From: Thauera sp. | GTDB taxonomy: Bacteria > Pseudomonadota > Gammaproteobacteria > Burkholderiales > Rhodocyclaceae | Length of the DNA stretch: 64,000 nt | Assembly (NCBI GenBank): GCA_017302295.1 | Contig: JAFLDS010000001.1 | Coordinates: 186,001 to 250,000, forward strand | Direction of reading: 5' to 3' | In this document: positions 24,699-33,515 of the stretch, piece by piece | Layout of the letters: each line of letters opens with the position of its first letter | Numbering within the stretch: position 1 is the stretch's first letter | The notes under the pieces: model-generated | Databases searched by the model: none | What the model was told of the DNA's origin: nothing | The model's input: the letters and a program-made list of their open reading frames with translations, nothing else | Program-made: the position numbers and the translations under genes

Positions 24699-27600
24699 GC
24701 CGCCTCCCGCTCACTGACGCGCTCGACGGGATAGCGCTCCAGGACCTTGGCCAGGATTGCAGCGCCGGTCGTATCGGTCGGCACGAACATCCGCAGCTTC
24801 CACGAGATGATCTCGTGGAACAGGCCATAGGCCCGCAGGCGATCGCGCATGGCGTCGGTGAAGCCCGACAGCTCGATGCGGTTGGCGCCCATGACCCGGA
24901 CGCGACGAAGCTGAAGACCCTCGGTGAGGTCGACGATGGTCTTCCCGTCCATCAGCGCCATGAAGGCGTCGTCGGGCGTCAGGGTTGACGTGCCGGTCGC
25001 GAGCGCGCCCGCCACCCATGCGGGGGAGACGCGGCGACCGACGATGCGCTCGCCGTCATCGGTCTGGAGTCGATAAACCCGCGTCGACTCGTTCGGCAGC
25101 CGCTTCCAGATCGGCAGCAAGAGCCCGCTGACGACATGGATGGTGCTATCGGCATATTCCGGCACCTCGGCGATCTCGGCATCCCAAGCCGCTTTGAAGG
25201 CGATCCGCTCCGCCTGCACCCAATGGGTCTCGTCCATCACCTTGATGGGAATGTTGTGCGCCTCCATCGGCCGGATCAGCCGCACGCGCCGTTCGATCTC
25301 GCCATCGTCCAGCATGATGCTGGTGGTTGGTATCTGCACGGCGGCGCGGCCCGAACGCTCGTTGACCAGCAGCTTCGCGCCCGGGTCATCGAGATGGTCG
25401 AGCGCCTCGGCCAGCGTCACGGGACGGTTTCGCTGGCGCTGGGTGATGGTCAGCAGCCGAGCCTCGGCCCCGGTGCCAGGATGAACGTGGATCGTTCGGC
25501 GGTCGGTGACGATGAAGCTCTCGGCCTGCAGCGTCTCCAGCCCGACGTCGTAGCTGCCCGAAGCGATTGCGCCTTCGATCTTGGCGTTCAGCAGCCGCTC
25601 GAACGCGGTGAACAGGACACCCTGAAGCTCGATGGTCAGCGCCAGCAACCTGTTGAGAAACGTCGTGATGGGCGGCAACTCATCCTTGATGCCGGTGGAA
25701 TCCATCAGCGAGAGGCCCGTGGCATCCTCGAACATCTGGAGTGAGCACCCCTCGACCTTGCCGCGCACCAGCAGCAGGTAGAGCTGCCGCAGGGCATCGC
25801 GGGCATAGTAGCTTTCCAGATTGTCTTCGGATCGGAACAGGCCTTGGCCGCCCGTCTGGCGCTGGCCACGCGTGATTGCGCCCAGGGTGTCGAGCCGTCG
25901 GGCAATGGTGGACAGGAAGCGCTTTTCCGCCTTTACGTCCGTCGAGATCGGCCGGAACAGCGGCGGCTGCGCCTGGTTGGTCCGGTTGGTGCGGCCCAGG
26001 CCCTGAATGGCGGCGTCGGCCTTCCAGCCCGGCTCCAGCAGATAGTGGACGCGCAGCCGCTGGTTCCGCGACGACAGGTCGGCATGGTAGCTGCGCCCGG
26101 TGCCGCCGGCGTCGGAGAAGATCAGGATGTGCTTCTGATCGTCCATGAAGGTCTGCGTTTCGGCCAGATTGGCCGAGGCGGCGCGGTTCTCCACGGCGAG
26201 GCGGTCGATGCCGCCGGGGCTGGTCCTGCGGACAATGCGGCGCGAACGTCCCGTCACCTCCGCCACGACATCGGTGCCGAAGCGCTGGACGATCTGGTCG
26301 AGCGCGCCGGGGACCGGGGGTAGCGAAGCTAACCTCTCGATCAGGCGGTCGCGACGGGCGACGGCGTCACGGCTCTCGACCGGCTGGCCATCGCGAAACA
26401 CTGGCCGCGACGACAGGTTGCCCTCGCTGTCGGTGAAGGGCTCATAGAGCTGTACCGGGAAGGAATGGGCGAGGTAATCCAGGACATACTCGCGCGGGGT
26501 GATGTCCACCCGGACGTCATTCCATTCCTCGGTGGGGATCTCCGCGAGACGGCGCTCCATCAGGGCTTCGCCGGTCGACACGATCTGGACGACAGCGGCA
26601 TGGCCGTCGACCAGGTCCTGCTCGATCGAGCGGATCAGGGTGGGCGTCTTCATCGAGGTCAGCAGATGGCCGAAGAAGCGCTGCTTGGCGGATTCGAAGG
26701 CCGAGCGGGCGGCGGATTTGGCCTGGCGGTTCAACGTGCCGCCGTCGCCGGTGATATTGGCGGCCTGCATCGCCGCGTCGAGATTGTTATGGATGACGGC
26801 GAAGGCGCCGGCATAGGCGTCGTAGATGCCGGTCTGCTCGGGGGTGAGCTGGTGCTCGACCAGTTCGTATTCGACGCCGTCATAGGAGAGCGACCGGGCC
26901 GTGTAGAGACCGAGCGAGCGCAGGTCGCGGGCCAGCACCTCCATCGCCGCCACGCCGCCGTCCTCGATCGCCTCGACGAATTCGGCGCGGGTCGAAAACG
27001 GGAAGTCCTCGCCGCCCCAGAGACCGAGGCGCTGGGCGTAGGCGAGATTGTGGACGGTGGTCGCGCCGGTCGCCGAGACATAGACGACGCGCGCGTTCGG
27101 CAGGGCGTGCTGGAGCCGAAGGCCCGCACGGCCCTGCTGCGAGGCGGCGACGTCGCCGCGTTCGCCCTTGCCGCCTGCGGCATTCTGCATGGCGTGGCTC
27201 TCGTCGAAAATGATCACTCCATCGAAATCGGAGCCCAACCATTCGACGATCTGCTTGACGCGGGAAAGCTTGCTCCCACGGTCGTCGGACCGTAGCGTGG
27301 CATAGGTGGTGAATAGGACGGCTTCCGATAGGGTGATGTCCTTGCCCTGCGGGAAACGCGACAGCGGTGTGACCAGCAGCCGCTCCATGCCGAGGGCCGA
27401 CCAGTCACGCTGGGCGTCCTCCAGCAGCTTGTCGGATTTGGAGATCCACACCGCCTTGCGGCGGCCCTGCATCCAGTTGTCGAGGATGATGCCGGCCGAT
27501 TGGCGACCTTTGCCGGCGCCGGTGCCGTCGCCGAGCATGAAGCCCCGGCGGAAGCGCACGGCGTTCGGCGCATCGTCGGGCGCGGCCGAGACGACGTCGA

Positions 27601-29023
27601 AGGTTTCGTCGAGCGTCCACGAACCGGCGAGGAAGTCGGCATGTGCCTCGCCGGCGTAGATGACGGTTTCGAGCTGGGCGTCGGAGAGGAGGCCATCCGA
27701 GACGATGTTGGCGGGCAGTCGGGGCCGGTAACTCGGCCTGGGCGGCGCGACCGAGGCCATCGCCACGGATTGCACCAGCTTGGTCGGATGGGCCTGGGCA
27801 CCGGGAATGCGGATCGCCTGCAATCCGTATTCTTCATAGATCGCGTCGGTGATCCGGCCGTTTTCGGCGGGAGTCCAGTCCACGGTCTCATAGGCGAGTT
27901 CGACGCCTTCGGGCTCGATGGACGCGGGCGTGGCGCGACGTGCAGCAGTGGTGCGCGCGAGGTATCCGCGAACGGTGCGGTGCGTCGCGGCGGACCCTGA
28001 GGTTTCCACTGGCGGGAGGGTCGAAGTCGCACGCGGTGGAACCTGCGTCTCGATCCAGTCGAGCAGCGTGGCGACGTCAGGCGCGATGCCGGGCGAAGCG
28101 GGAAACGCCGAACGATCGTCGGCCGGCAGCTTGTCGATGACCGTCAGCCGCGTGTCGATGGTCGTGCCGTGCTTGGCGTAGACCGAGCCGTCAATGGCCG
28201 CGGTGAAGACGACGCGGCCGCGCTCCTGAAGGCGGACGAAGGCCGCTGCCCAAGCCGGATGGTCGGAGCTGAAGTTGGCACCAGTGATCGCCACCAGCCG
28301 CCCGCCATCGGCGAGCCGGGCTAGTGCTGAAGCGACATGACGATAGGCGGCGTCGGCCACGCGGCCGGACACGTTTGCCATGGCGGAGAACGGCGGGTTC
28401 ATCAGCACGACTGACGGGGTGGCGCCCGGCGCGAGATGATCGTCGATCTGGGCGGCGTCAAAGCGCGTGACGGCAACGGCCGGAAACAGCGCGGCGAGCA
28501 GGTCGGCGCGAGTCTCGGCCAGCTCGTTGAGGAGGAGCGTTCCGCCTGATATCTCGGCCAGGATGGCGAGCAGGCCGGTGCCAGCCGACGGCTCCAGGAC
28601 AATGTCGCCAGCAGTTATGGAGGCGGCCGCCACGGCGGCGAGACCGAGCGGCACCGGCGTCGAGAACTGCTGAAGCGCCTGCGATTCTTCCGAACGCCGC
28701 GTATGCGTCGGCAGGAGCCCGGCGATCTTCCCAAGAGCGGAGAGACGTGCAGCCGGAGATGCGGCCTTGCGGAAAAGCGCCTTTCCGTATTTGCGCAGGA
28801 AGAGGACTGTCGCGACCTCGCAGGCCTCATAGGCGGCCTTCCAGTCCCAGGCGCCGCTGGTGTCGGATGCGCCGAAGGCTTCTTCCATCGCTGCACGGAG
28901 GATCGCGGCGTCGATGTGCTGGCCGCGTTCGAGATAATCGAGAAGCTGTTGCGCCACCGCGAGGATCGGGGACGCACGGGTGACGGGCGCGGCCGGAAGG
29001 GCCACGGGAGACAGAATGTTCAT
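24695..29023 (-). CDS. Strawberry-notch-like helicase with N-terminal methyltransferase-like domain
   Basis: A 1442-residue protein from the ATG at 29023. The N-terminal part has a methyltransferase-like signature: EPSAGTGLLAI near 140 and NPPFSAM near 207. The central part is an SF2 helicase of the strawberry-notch type: P-loop GDGTGAGKGRQSAG near 497, DESH near 605 and motif VI GLGRTNRTNQ further on. A long C-terminal region follows. These giant proteins are regular backbone genes of alphaproteobacterial conjugative elements. They may process or modify incoming DNA, but no biochemistry supports a specific role. It is preceded by one of the repeated leaders. Confidence 0.9.
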   Translation of the reverse strand: MNILSPVALPAAPVTRASPILAVAQQLLDYLERGQHIDAAILRAAMEEAFGASDTSGAWDWKAAYEACEVATVLFLRKYGKALFRKAASPAARLSALGKIAGLLPTHTRRSEESQALQQFSTPVPLGLAAVAAASITAGDIVLEPSAGTGLLAILAEISGGTLLLNELAETRADLLAALFPAVAVTRFDAAQIDDHLAPGATPSVVLMNPPFSAMANVSGRVADAAYRHVASALARLADGGRLVAITGANFSSDHPAWAAAFVRLQERGRVVFTAAIDGSVYAKHGTTIDTRLTVIDKLPADDRSAFPASPGIAPDVATLLDWIETQVPPRATSTLPPVETSGSAATHRTVRGYLARTTAARRATPASIEPEGVELAYETVDWTPAENGRITDAIYEEYGLQAIRIPGAQAHPTKLVQSVAMASVAPPRPSYRPRLPANIVSDGLLSDAQLETVIYAGEAHADFLAGSWTLDETFDVVSAAPDDAPNAVRFRRGFMLGDGTGAGKGRQSAGIILDNWMQGRRKAVWISKSDKLLEDAQRDWSALGMERLLVTPLSRFPQGKDITLSEAVLFTTYATLRSDDRGSKLSRVKQIVEWLGSDFDGVIIFDESHAMQNAAGGKGERGDVAASQQGRAGLRLQHALPNARVVYVSATGATTVHNLAYAQRLGLWGGEDFPFSTRAEFVEAIEDGGVAAMEVLARDLRSLGLYTARSLSYDGVEYELVEHQLTPEQTGIYDAYAGAFAVIHNNLDAAMQAANITGDGGTLNRQAKSAARSAFESAKQRFFGHLLTSMKTPTLIRSIEQDLVDGHAAVVQIVSTGEALMERRLAEIPTEEWNDVRVDITPREYVLDYLAHSFPVQLYEPFTDSEGNLSSRPVFRDGQPVESRDAVARRDRLIERLASLPPVPGALDQIVQRFGTDVVAEVTGRSRRIVRRTSPGGIDRLAVENRAASANLAETQTFMDDQKHILIFSDAGGTGRSYHADLSSRNQRLRVHYLLEPGWKADAAIQGLGRTNRTNQAQPPLFRPISTDVKAEKRFLSTIARRLDTLGAITRGQRQTGGQGLFRSEDNLESYYARDALRQLYLLLVRGKVEGCSLQMFEDATGLSLMDSTGIKDELPPITTFLNRLLALTIELQGVLFTAFERLLNAKIEGAIASGSYDVGLETLQAESFIVTDRRTIHVHPGTGAEARLLTITQRQRNRPVTLAEALDHLDDPGAKLLVNERSGRAAVQIPTTSIMLDDGEIERRVRLIRPMEAHNIPIKVMDETHWVQAERIAFKAAWDAEIAEVPEYADSTIHVVSGLLLPIWKRLPNESTRVYRLQTDDGERIVGRRVSPAWVAGALATGTSTLTPDDAFMALMDGKTIVDLTEGLQLRRVRVMGANRIELSGFTDAMRDRLRAYGLFHEIISWKLRMFVPTDTTGAAILAKVLERYPVERVSEREAA

Positions 29024-29118
29024 GGGAGGAACCTCGGGAGAGCGGAAGGGACAAGCCCGGCGGCGCTCTCTCTCGACCGCCCGGACTCGACCCGTCCCGG
29101 CCGTCCTCTTCCTCTGAT
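29024..29118 (-). promoter_or_regulatory. Repeated leader, copy upstream of the strawberry-notch gene
   Basis: The sense strand (minus) carries AGAGGAAGAGGACGG, then GACGGGT, then GGTCGAGAGAGAGCGCCGCCGG, followed by the ribosome site and ATG. The same order of blocks is found upstream of ardB, and a related pair upstream of the ParB-like and DUF932 genes. It may be a promoter, operator or structured 5' UTR shared by a regulon. Confidence 0.6.
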
Positions 29119-29128
29119 CCGCCGACAT

Positions 29129-29160
29129 AAAAAAAGCGCCCGACCGTGAGGCCGGGCGCT
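29129..29160 (-). terminator. Rho-independent terminator of ardB
   Basis: On the minus strand AGCGCCCG and CGGGCGCT (29160-29153 and 29142-29135) form a perfect 8-bp stem with a 10-base loop, directly followed by seven T residues. It lies 17 bases after the ardB stop, a classical intrinsic terminator. Confidence 0.9.
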
Positions 29161-29177
29161 GAGGGAGACAGCCGATT

Positions 29178-29615
29178 TCAGTCGATCGCCTGGAAGATTT
29201 CGGCGGATTCCGCGTGGTCTGCGGCGTAGTCGTAGAGGCGGCCATATCCTTCCGACATCGCGTCGACCGGGTACTTGAAGGAGAGATGGGAGAAGGCGAA
29301 CAGCGTAGCGATGATGCCGGCGGCGTCGGCCGAGACCTCGCCCTCATAGCCGTTGGTGTCGCAGACGATCTGGAAGCGGGGCTTCGAGGTCGGCGCGAGG
29401 TAGAGCGGCCTGCCGTCGCGCTCATAGAAGTCCCAGAGACCGCCACGATAATCGAGCGGGCTCAGGCGCTCCATCAGGTGATAGACGGTCATCTCCGCCG
29501 CAAGGACATGCTGGCGGCCGAAGAGCAGCGGCAGGAAGTCCATCCGGCGAGCCTCCGGTACGAGGGCCACAGCGCGCGCCGTGAAATCGTCAGTGCTGGT
29601 GTTAGTGTCGGGCAT
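29178..29615 (-). CDS. ardB: ArdB-family antirestriction protein
   Basis: From the ATG at 29615, 145 residues match the ArdB antirestriction family: RRMDFLPLLFGRQHVLAAEMTVYHLM, then GGLWDFYERDGRPLYLAP and the C-terminal AAGIIATLFAFSHLSF. ArdB proteins relieve type I restriction in recipients during conjugation by a mechanism that does not mimic DNA. The gene ends in a strong terminator and is preceded by the repeated leader, so it is probably a single-gene unit. It should help the element enter new hosts. Confidence 0.93.
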   Translation of the reverse strand: MPDTNTSTDDFTARAVALVPEARRMDFLPLLFGRQHVLAAEMTVYHLMERLSPLDYRGGLWDFYERDGRPLYLAPTSKPRFQIVCDTNGYEGEVSADAAGIIATLFAFSHLSFKYPVDAMSEGYGRLYDYAADHAESAEIFQAID

Positions 29616-29716
29616 GGGAGATCTCCGGAGAGCGGATCGGGACGAACCGGCGGCGCTCTCTCTCGACCGGACCGGCTCGAATCCCTCCCGGCCGTCCTGT
29701 CGCTCTGGCGCGTGGC
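29616..29716 (-). promoter_or_regulatory. Repeated leader, copy upstream of ardB
   Basis: The minus strand shares GGACGGCCGGGA, GGTCGAGAGAGAGCGCCGCCGG and CCGCTCTCC blocks with the leader of the strawberry-notch gene in the same order and similar spacing. The first block is more diverged (AGAGCGACAGGACGG) than in the other copies. Confidence 0.55.
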
Positions 29717-29854
29717 GTGACCGTCTGATCGCGCGGCCTTCCGAGGTGGGCTGCGCGGCGCTACACTCCGTCATCCAGCACATGGCGGACGGCGACCTCG
29801 GCGAGCGGGGACGTTTGTCCGCCCGACCGAGCGAGGTTCCGGAGGGAGACGGCG

Positions 29855-30214
29855 ATGAAGGGAAGTGTGATCGGCATGGTGGCCGCAGGATGCCTCGTAG
29901 TGGGCTTCGGGGCGGGCTTCGTGCTCCGCCCGGTGATCGCGCCCGGCGGCGCATCGGCGGCCGCAGTTGCGGGCGTCGCGCAGCCAACAGAAGAAGAGGC
30001 CATCGCAGCCGTCCGCCGCCATCGTCTCTTCACGGGGACGTCGCTCGCCAATGCGACGCTCAAGCTCGGTGATTGTTCGCCGGGTGGTGTCGGGCCTGGC
30101 GTGACGTGCATGACGCAGCTCACGATGGACACGACTAGGGCGAACGCCACGCCCCAGAACCGGCCGGTCGGCTTCGCGCGTGTCAATGGTCAGTGGGAAG
30201 TGGCCGTCTGGTAG
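29855..30214 (+). CDS. Small membrane-anchored or secreted protein, unknown function
   Basis: A 119-residue plus-strand protein with GGAGGGAG upstream of its ATG. The N-terminus is a hydrophobic anchor or signal segment (about 4-28, SVIGMVAAGCLVVGFGAGFV), followed by an Ala-rich linker and a short soluble domain with two cysteines (LGDCSPGG and VTCMTQ), which could form a disulfide in the periplasm. Together with the flavin reductase it is the only plus-strand gene before the defence island. I do not recognise a family. Confidence 0.75.
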   Translation: MKGSVIGMVAAGCLVVGFGAGFVLRPVIAPGGASAAAVAGVAQPTEEEAIAAVRRHRLFTGTSLANATLKLGDCSPGGVGPGVTCMTQLTMDTTRANATPQNRPVGFARVNGQWEVAVW

Positions 30215-30217
30215 AAT

Positions 30218-30451
30218 TCAGGCAGCTATTTCGCCGCTCGTATTGGGCGGAAGGTAGGCGTCGTAGGGATTGCCGTCTGCCAGATGGCCGAACGGCGTGA
30301 ATACATGTTCGCCACCGTCGCGACCCACCGCGCAGATGACGTAGCGCGGCTCGCCGGTCGCAGCGTCGGTGCATTCCATCAGCGCCAGATCTCCGCTTTC
30401 GGCCGCGCGCAGCAGGGTTTGGAAATTGACGCGAGCATGATCGGGGATCAT
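30218..30451 (-). CDS. DUF6117-like small protein
   Basis: A 77-residue protein (MIPDHARVNFQTLLRAAESG...RYVICAVGRDGGEHVFTPFGHLA) matching the DUF6117-type proteins I know from alphaproteobacterial conjugative elements; the function is unknown. The ATG (30451) overlaps the stop of the 133-residue upstream gene as ATGA, so they are coupled. It converges with the plus-strand gene at 29855-30214. Confidence 0.82.
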   Translation of the reverse strand: MIPDHARVNFQTLLRAAESGDLALMECTDAATGEPRYVICAVGRDGGEHVFTPFGHLADGNPYDAYLPPNTSGEIAA

Positions 30452-30849
30452 CGCGCACCTCCTTCGGCGAGCCAGCGGCCCGTGCTCATCCATTCGATCG
30501 TGTGGCCCGTGCCGAGATCGAGCAGATGGGCGCCGCCGGAGAAGCCGTCGACGACAGGGTCCGACGCGATGCCCGCCCACTGAAACCCCCAGGTGCCGGT
30601 GAGCCCGAACGTCTCCGCGCAGCGGGTGACGAAGGTGATCAGTAATTGCGGATCGGCGGTGCCGGGGTCGCGAAGCCAGAGCCGCGTCGCGCCGTGCTCG
30701 GGCGTCAGCGAGAGCAGGAACGGCTCAGCGGGCGGGTCCTCGCGAGCGTTCGCGGCCATCAGCGCGGTATAGATATCAAACGCCCGCGCGACGTTGATGA
30801 CCGAGCCAACGTCGAGCAGGCAGGAGAAGCGAGTGAGATAGGCGGGCAT
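30448..30849 (-). CDS. Conserved accessory protein of unknown function
   Basis: A 133-residue soluble protein from the ATG at 30849, starting MPAYLTRFSCLLDVGSVINV. It has a mixed alpha/beta character, no membrane segment and no motif that I recognise. Position between two small conserved accessory genes, and coupling by ATGA to the DUF6117-like gene, suggest a shared but unknown role. A strong intrinsic terminator (30862-30893) lies upstream, ending the previous transcription unit, so this gene must have its own promoter or depend on readthrough. Confidence 0.7.
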   Translation of the reverse strand: MPAYLTRFSCLLDVGSVINVARAFDIYTALMAANAREDPPAEPFLLSLTPEHGATRLWLRDPGTADPQLLITFVTRCAETFGLTGTWGFQWAGIASDPVVDGFSGGAHLLDLGTGHTIEWMSTGRWLAEGGAR

Positions 30850-30861
30850 ATCGGGCTCCTG

Positions 30862-30893
30862 AAACGAAAAGAGCCCGGCGCTGGGCCGGGCTC
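30862..30893 (-). terminator. Rho-independent terminator after the 73-residue gene
   Basis: On the minus strand GAGCCCGG and CCGGGCTC form a perfect 8-bp stem with a 7-base loop, followed by TTTTCGTTTC. It lies about 30 bases downstream of the stop at 30923 and just upstream of the next gene's start at 30849. Confidence 0.8.
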
Positions 30894-30922
30894 GGATGGG
30901 TCGGGATCGTGGTTGGGAGGGG

Positions 30923-31144
30923 CTAGTAGCCGAATTGCCAGGATGGCCAGTCTTGGCCGTCGTCGGCGGCCGCAACGGCTTGAGCCAGGTACTCGGGATC
31001 GCCCTCGACCACGTCAGGGTCGCGGACAGGCGTCTCGTCGATGACGGTCACGCGGACAACGAGGTCGTCCTCGACCTCGACATGGACCGGCACGAGGTAC
31101 TGGAAGACGACGCGCCGGACGGGCGCGGGGCTGGAATGCACCAT
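30923..31144 (-). CDS. Small acidic protein, unknown function
   Basis: The ATG at 31144, with AGGAG about eight bases upstream on the sense strand, gives 73 residues starting MVHSSPAPVRRVVFQYLVPV. It is a beta-rich start followed by an acidic region (EVEDDLVV, then DETPVRDPDVVEGDPEYL). It follows the ParB-like gene by about 60 bases and ends in a terminator, so it is the last gene of that unit. No family is recognised. Confidence 0.65.
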   Translation of the reverse strand: MVHSSPAPVRRVVFQYLVPVHVEVEDDLVVRVTVIDETPVRDPDVVEGDPEYLAQAVAAADDGQDWPSWQFGY

Positions 31145-31205
31145 GCGAAGAACTCCTTCGATTTGGGGGAAGGTGCGGAGCGGCCGAAGCCGCCCCGCGA
31201 GTCGC

Positions 31206-33341
31206 TCATTCGGCAGCAACGAGGTGACGCTCGTCGTCTTCGCCGTCGGCCAGCGGTTCCGATTCCTCGTCGGTGCTCAGGAAGTCGGGCAGTTCCGCCC
31301 CATCGTCTTCTCCGTCGCTCTCAGCGCCCGTTGCGGGATCGTCTGCAAGATCAGCGAGCCGAAGCGGTTCGGGCAGCCAGCCGGTGTCGGTCAACAGCCG
31401 CTCGGCCTCCTTGGCCATGTCGCCCTTCTTCAGATGGTCGATGAGCTGCGCCGACGCGTCGCCCTTGGCCTCACGCACCGCTTCGAGGATGCGCGGCTTG
31501 GTCACCCGGCTGAGATAATTATCGACGGTCGGGCGCCATCCCGCTTCCGCCATGTCGAGACCGACAGCGCGCGCGATCCGATCGGCCTGCTTCAGCCGGC
31601 GCTCCAGCCCATGCTGCGAGATGCCGGAGCCGCCGTAGCGGTCGACCTTTTCGGAAAGGGCGTTGACGCCGTAAGAGACGCAATGCGCCAGCAGGGCCGT
31701 CCGGCTGGCATCGTCGAGATCGACCAGCCAGTTCCACAAGGCATCCTCGTCCTGCGGAATGTCGGCCTCCCAGCCTTCTTGCCGTTCTGCAACCGATTTG
31801 GCGGACGTGCTGTCCTTCAGGTCGGCGGCCTGGACGGAGAAGAAGACGTGACGGACGGACACCTCCAGGCACCCTCCGGAAGACGAGGTGCGGTGGAAGG
31901 TGTCGAGCACCAGCTTGTGCAGCAGCGCCGTGATGGCGACGTGCGGGTTGCCGGCCAGCGCATCCCGCAGCGCGAGGGTGCGGTGGGCCGTCAGCTCGCT
32001 GACCAGGCGTTCGGGCAACGGCTTGACGACATCGTCCTCGTCATCCTCCGGTTCGGGCTTGCCGCCGATGGTGATGACCGCTCGCATAGGTTCCGAGGTC
32101 GTCGTCGTTCCTTCGGCTTCGCCGTCGCCATCGGTCCGGGGCTCGATCGGCGCCTCGTCTTCGGGACGGACATAGCCGCGCTCGACGGTCAGCCGGCCCG
32201 AGCTGTCGATGCTGACAAAGGCGCCAGCGCGCACGATCTCGGCCCGATCGTAGAGGGTAGGCCGGTTCTGGAAGGCGGCGATCGCCGTCTCGATCTCCTC
32301 GAGCCGTAGATCGACTGCCTCCGGCAGGTCCTCGCCATCTTCATGCTCGGCGTAGAGCCGGTCCAGCTCCTCGGTCAGGGCCTCGTAGGCGGCCTGTTCG
32401 TCGGCGGAGAGTTCGGGGCGTTCGCCCGAGATCCTGCGCAGACCAGTGGTGTGGCCATAGGGGAAGTCCAGCGCGGCATCGATCCAGCGCCAGCCCTCGG
32501 CCGCGATTTCCTCGGCGGCGGCGCCGAGCTTCGCGGTGGCGAGGGTGTCGAGAAGAGCCGGGTCCTGCAGCCATCCGCCGTCGTCGGCCTGGAACAGGTC
32601 GCGCAGCGTTGCGCCGCCGGCCGCCTCATACGCCTCGACCCCGACGAACTGCGCACGGCGATCGGAAGCGCGCACCGCACCCTCGGTCAACATGCGGCGG
32701 ATTTCGTAGGGCTGGCGGCTGTAGGATCGCTGGATCGTCTCCCACACCTCCATCTGCCGCGCATGGTCGTGCGACACGGTGAAGGCCATGAGTTGGTCGA
32801 GCGCTATGCCGTCCTCGGCATAGACGTCGAGCAGCGCCGGGGCAACCGAAGCGAGGCGCAGCCGCTGACGGACCACGGCCGGGGTGACGTAGAAGCGGGC
32901 GGCGATATCCTCCTCGCCCATGCCGCGTTCGATCAGGGCCTGGAAGGCTTTGAACTGATCGAGGGGATGCAGCGCCTCGCGGTGGACGTTCTCGGCGAGG
33001 CTGTCTTCCTCGGCGGGGATCGCGGAGCCAGCGTCGCGGACGTTGCAGGGGACCGGCGCGGTCTTGGCCAGTCGCTTGGCCTTGACCAGTAGTTCGAGCG
33101 CCCGGAACCGGCGACCGCCGGCCGGGACCTCGAAGATGCCGGTTTCCACACCCTCGCCATCGAGCACAGGGCGGACGTTGAGGTTCTGAAGAAGGCCGCG
33201 GTGGCCGATATCCTCGGCCAGTTCGGGGATCGAGACGCCGGCCTTGGTCTTGCGGACGTTGGCCTGGCTCAGGATGAGCTTGTTGAAGGGGATGTCGCGA
33301 CGCTCGCCAAGGGACGCGATCTTCTGAACGGCGGTTGCCAT
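31206..33341 (-). CDS. parB: Large ParB/RepB/Spo0J-like protein
   Basis: The ATG at 33341 is chosen over a GTG at 33356 because GGAG lies nine bases upstream. It gives 711 residues. The N-terminal ParB nuclease-like fold is visible: RRDIPFNKLILSQANVRK, VPAGGRRFRALELL and SLAENVHREALHPLDQFKAF. An HTH region follows (EEDIAARFYVTPAVVRQRLRL). The long acidic C-terminal half is a feature of the element-borne version. It probably binds DNA for stability or regulation, separate from the ParA/RHH pair at 15.7-16.6 kb. Confidence 0.9.
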   Translation of the reverse strand: MATAVQKIASLGERRDIPFNKLILSQANVRKTKAGVSIPELAEDIGHRGLLQNLNVRPVLDGEGVETGIFEVPAGGRRFRALELLVKAKRLAKTAPVPCNVRDAGSAIPAEEDSLAENVHREALHPLDQFKAFQALIERGMGEEDIAARFYVTPAVVRQRLRLASVAPALLDVYAEDGIALDQLMAFTVSHDHARQMEVWETIQRSYSRQPYEIRRMLTEGAVRASDRRAQFVGVEAYEAAGGATLRDLFQADDGGWLQDPALLDTLATAKLGAAAEEIAAEGWRWIDAALDFPYGHTTGLRRISGERPELSADEQAAYEALTEELDRLYAEHEDGEDLPEAVDLRLEEIETAIAAFQNRPTLYDRAEIVRAGAFVSIDSSGRLTVERGYVRPEDEAPIEPRTDGDGEAEGTTTTSEPMRAVITIGGKPEPEDDEDDVVKPLPERLVSELTAHRTLALRDALAGNPHVAITALLHKLVLDTFHRTSSSGGCLEVSVRHVFFSVQAADLKDSTSAKSVAERQEGWEADIPQDEDALWNWLVDLDDASRTALLAHCVSYGVNALSEKVDRYGGSGISQHGLERRLKQADRIARAVGLDMAEAGWRPTVDNYLSRVTKPRILEAVREAKGDASAQLIDHLKKGDMAKEAERLLTDTGWLPEPLRLADLADDPATGAESDGEDDGAELPDFLSTDEESEPLADGEDDERHLVAAE

Positions 33342-33430
33342 GTCGGGATACTCCACGACGGGCGGCCGAGAGACTCTCTCTCAACCTCCAACCCGTCACG
33401 AAGCGAAGCGCCGCCCTCTTCCTCTAAAAG
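33342..33430 (-). promoter_or_regulatory. Repeated leader, copy upstream of the ParB-like gene
   Basis: The minus strand carries TTTTAGAGGAAGAGGGCGG, then CTTCGTGACGGGTTGGAGG, then TGAGAGAGAGTCTCTCGG and GCCCGTC before the ribosome site. This matches the DUF932 leader almost block by block. Confidence 0.65.
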
Positions 33431-33515
33431 GGGGCAGCGCCACGGAACGGGATTTGGGACACGCGGAAGCGCAAAGCCGGAGACACGGGAATCCGCATCT
33501 TCGGCTTTGCGGATG

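Noticed and set aside
29024..29446. An extended N-terminus for the strawberry-notch protein
   Set aside because: The added sequence would cross the ardB terminator and the ardB gene; the ATG at 29023, with leader and ribosome site, is better.
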